Source: Coleofasciculus sp. S288 (GTDB lineage Bacteria > Cyanobacteriota > Cyanobacteriia > Cyanobacteriales > Coleofasciculaceae). Taken from it: 5,099 nucleotides of DNA. Location: assembly GCA_020216575.1 (NCBI GenBank), contig JAIUYC010000415.1, forward strand, positions 1 through 5,099, in the 5' to 3' direction. A program made the position numbers and the translations under genes. The notes under the pieces were generated by a model, which was not told where the DNA came from, searched no databases, and saw nothing but the letters and a program-made list of their open reading frames with translations. Shown one piece after another: positions 4,987-5,099 of the stretch (positions are counted from its first letter, which is position 1; each line of letters starts with the position of its first letter).

Positions 4987-5099
4987 GAAATGATGTTTTA
5001 ATGCCAAGGATGCAGGGGTTAGGCTAAAGTCTGCGAGAAAAGACAACGAAACTTCTGTATTTTTTGTTCCTTATTCATGGCTATCTTTGGCGCTAACTT
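4987..5099. other. Downstream flank of dxs, no feature seen
   Basis: This 113-base edge region shows no terminator hairpin, ribosome binding site or recognisable gene. A short minus-strand frame (from the edge to a stop at 5019-5021) is open for 26 codons, but nothing supports it as the end of a gene. The terminator of dxs, or a co-transcribed next gene, must lie beyond the window. Confidence 0.4.

Noticed and set aside
5019..5099. Minus-strand frame open to the right edge, possible C-terminus of a converging gene
   Set aside because: Only 26 codons are visible with no recognisable motif; such a short open stretch is common by chance.
1..5099. CRISPR array, tRNA, rRNA, intact insertion sequence, phage or defence island
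   Set aside because: No regularly spaced repeats, tRNA-like cloverleaf motifs, transposase reading frame with terminal repeats, or defence gene pairs were found on either strand. A lone HNH gene is not enough to call a defence system.

Overview
The window looks like a chromosomal piece of a cyanobacterium. Five exact copies of the octamer GCGATCGC (HIP1) lie in 5.1 kb, where chance would give far fewer than one. The Dxs protein is of the cyanobacterial type from its first residues. A DUF1830 protein, a family known almost only from cyanobacteria, is also present. The species cannot be fixed. The worn end of a large two-partner-secretion (filamentous hemagglutinin-like) protein suggests a larger filamentous or colonial genome rather than a streamlined picocyanobacterium.

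Layout, left to right. (1) Positions 1-272: the C-terminal 89 residues of a ComB-family protein (probable 2-phosphosulfolactate phosphatase), followed by an intrinsic terminator. (2) Positions 396-860, minus strand: a complete stand-alone HNH nuclease-type zinc-finger protein. (3) Positions 923-1075: a start-less 50-residue remnant of the C-terminal tail of a hemagglutinin-like exoprotein, then about 320 bases with no credible gene. (4) Positions 1399-1611: a 70-residue conserved-looking small protein with a strong ribosome binding site, a candidate promoter and a 3' hairpin. (5) Positions 1612-2027: a noncoding gap that ends in a well-formed sigma-70-type promoter. (6) Positions 2028-2378: a DUF1830 protein, followed by a perfect 30-bp palindrome acting as terminator. 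(7) Positions 2593-2826: a 77-residue helical, ferritin-like small protein. Its candidate -10 box sits inside an 8-bp inverted repeat that resembles an operator. It too is closed by a hairpin. (8) Positions 3079-4986: complete dxs, the entry enzyme of the MEP isoprenoid pathway. (9) Positions 4987-5099: no gene seen.

The genes do not form an operon. Most are separated by gaps of more than 200 bases, and comB and the three small plus-strand genes each end in a hairpin. They look like independent transcription units with no shared pathway. Only dxs has a well-defined enzymatic job. I found no convincing new multi-gene system. The points most worth a second look are the operator-like repeat before the ferritin-like gene, the HNH gene beside the decayed exoprotein end, and the three small lineage-specific proteins of unknown function.
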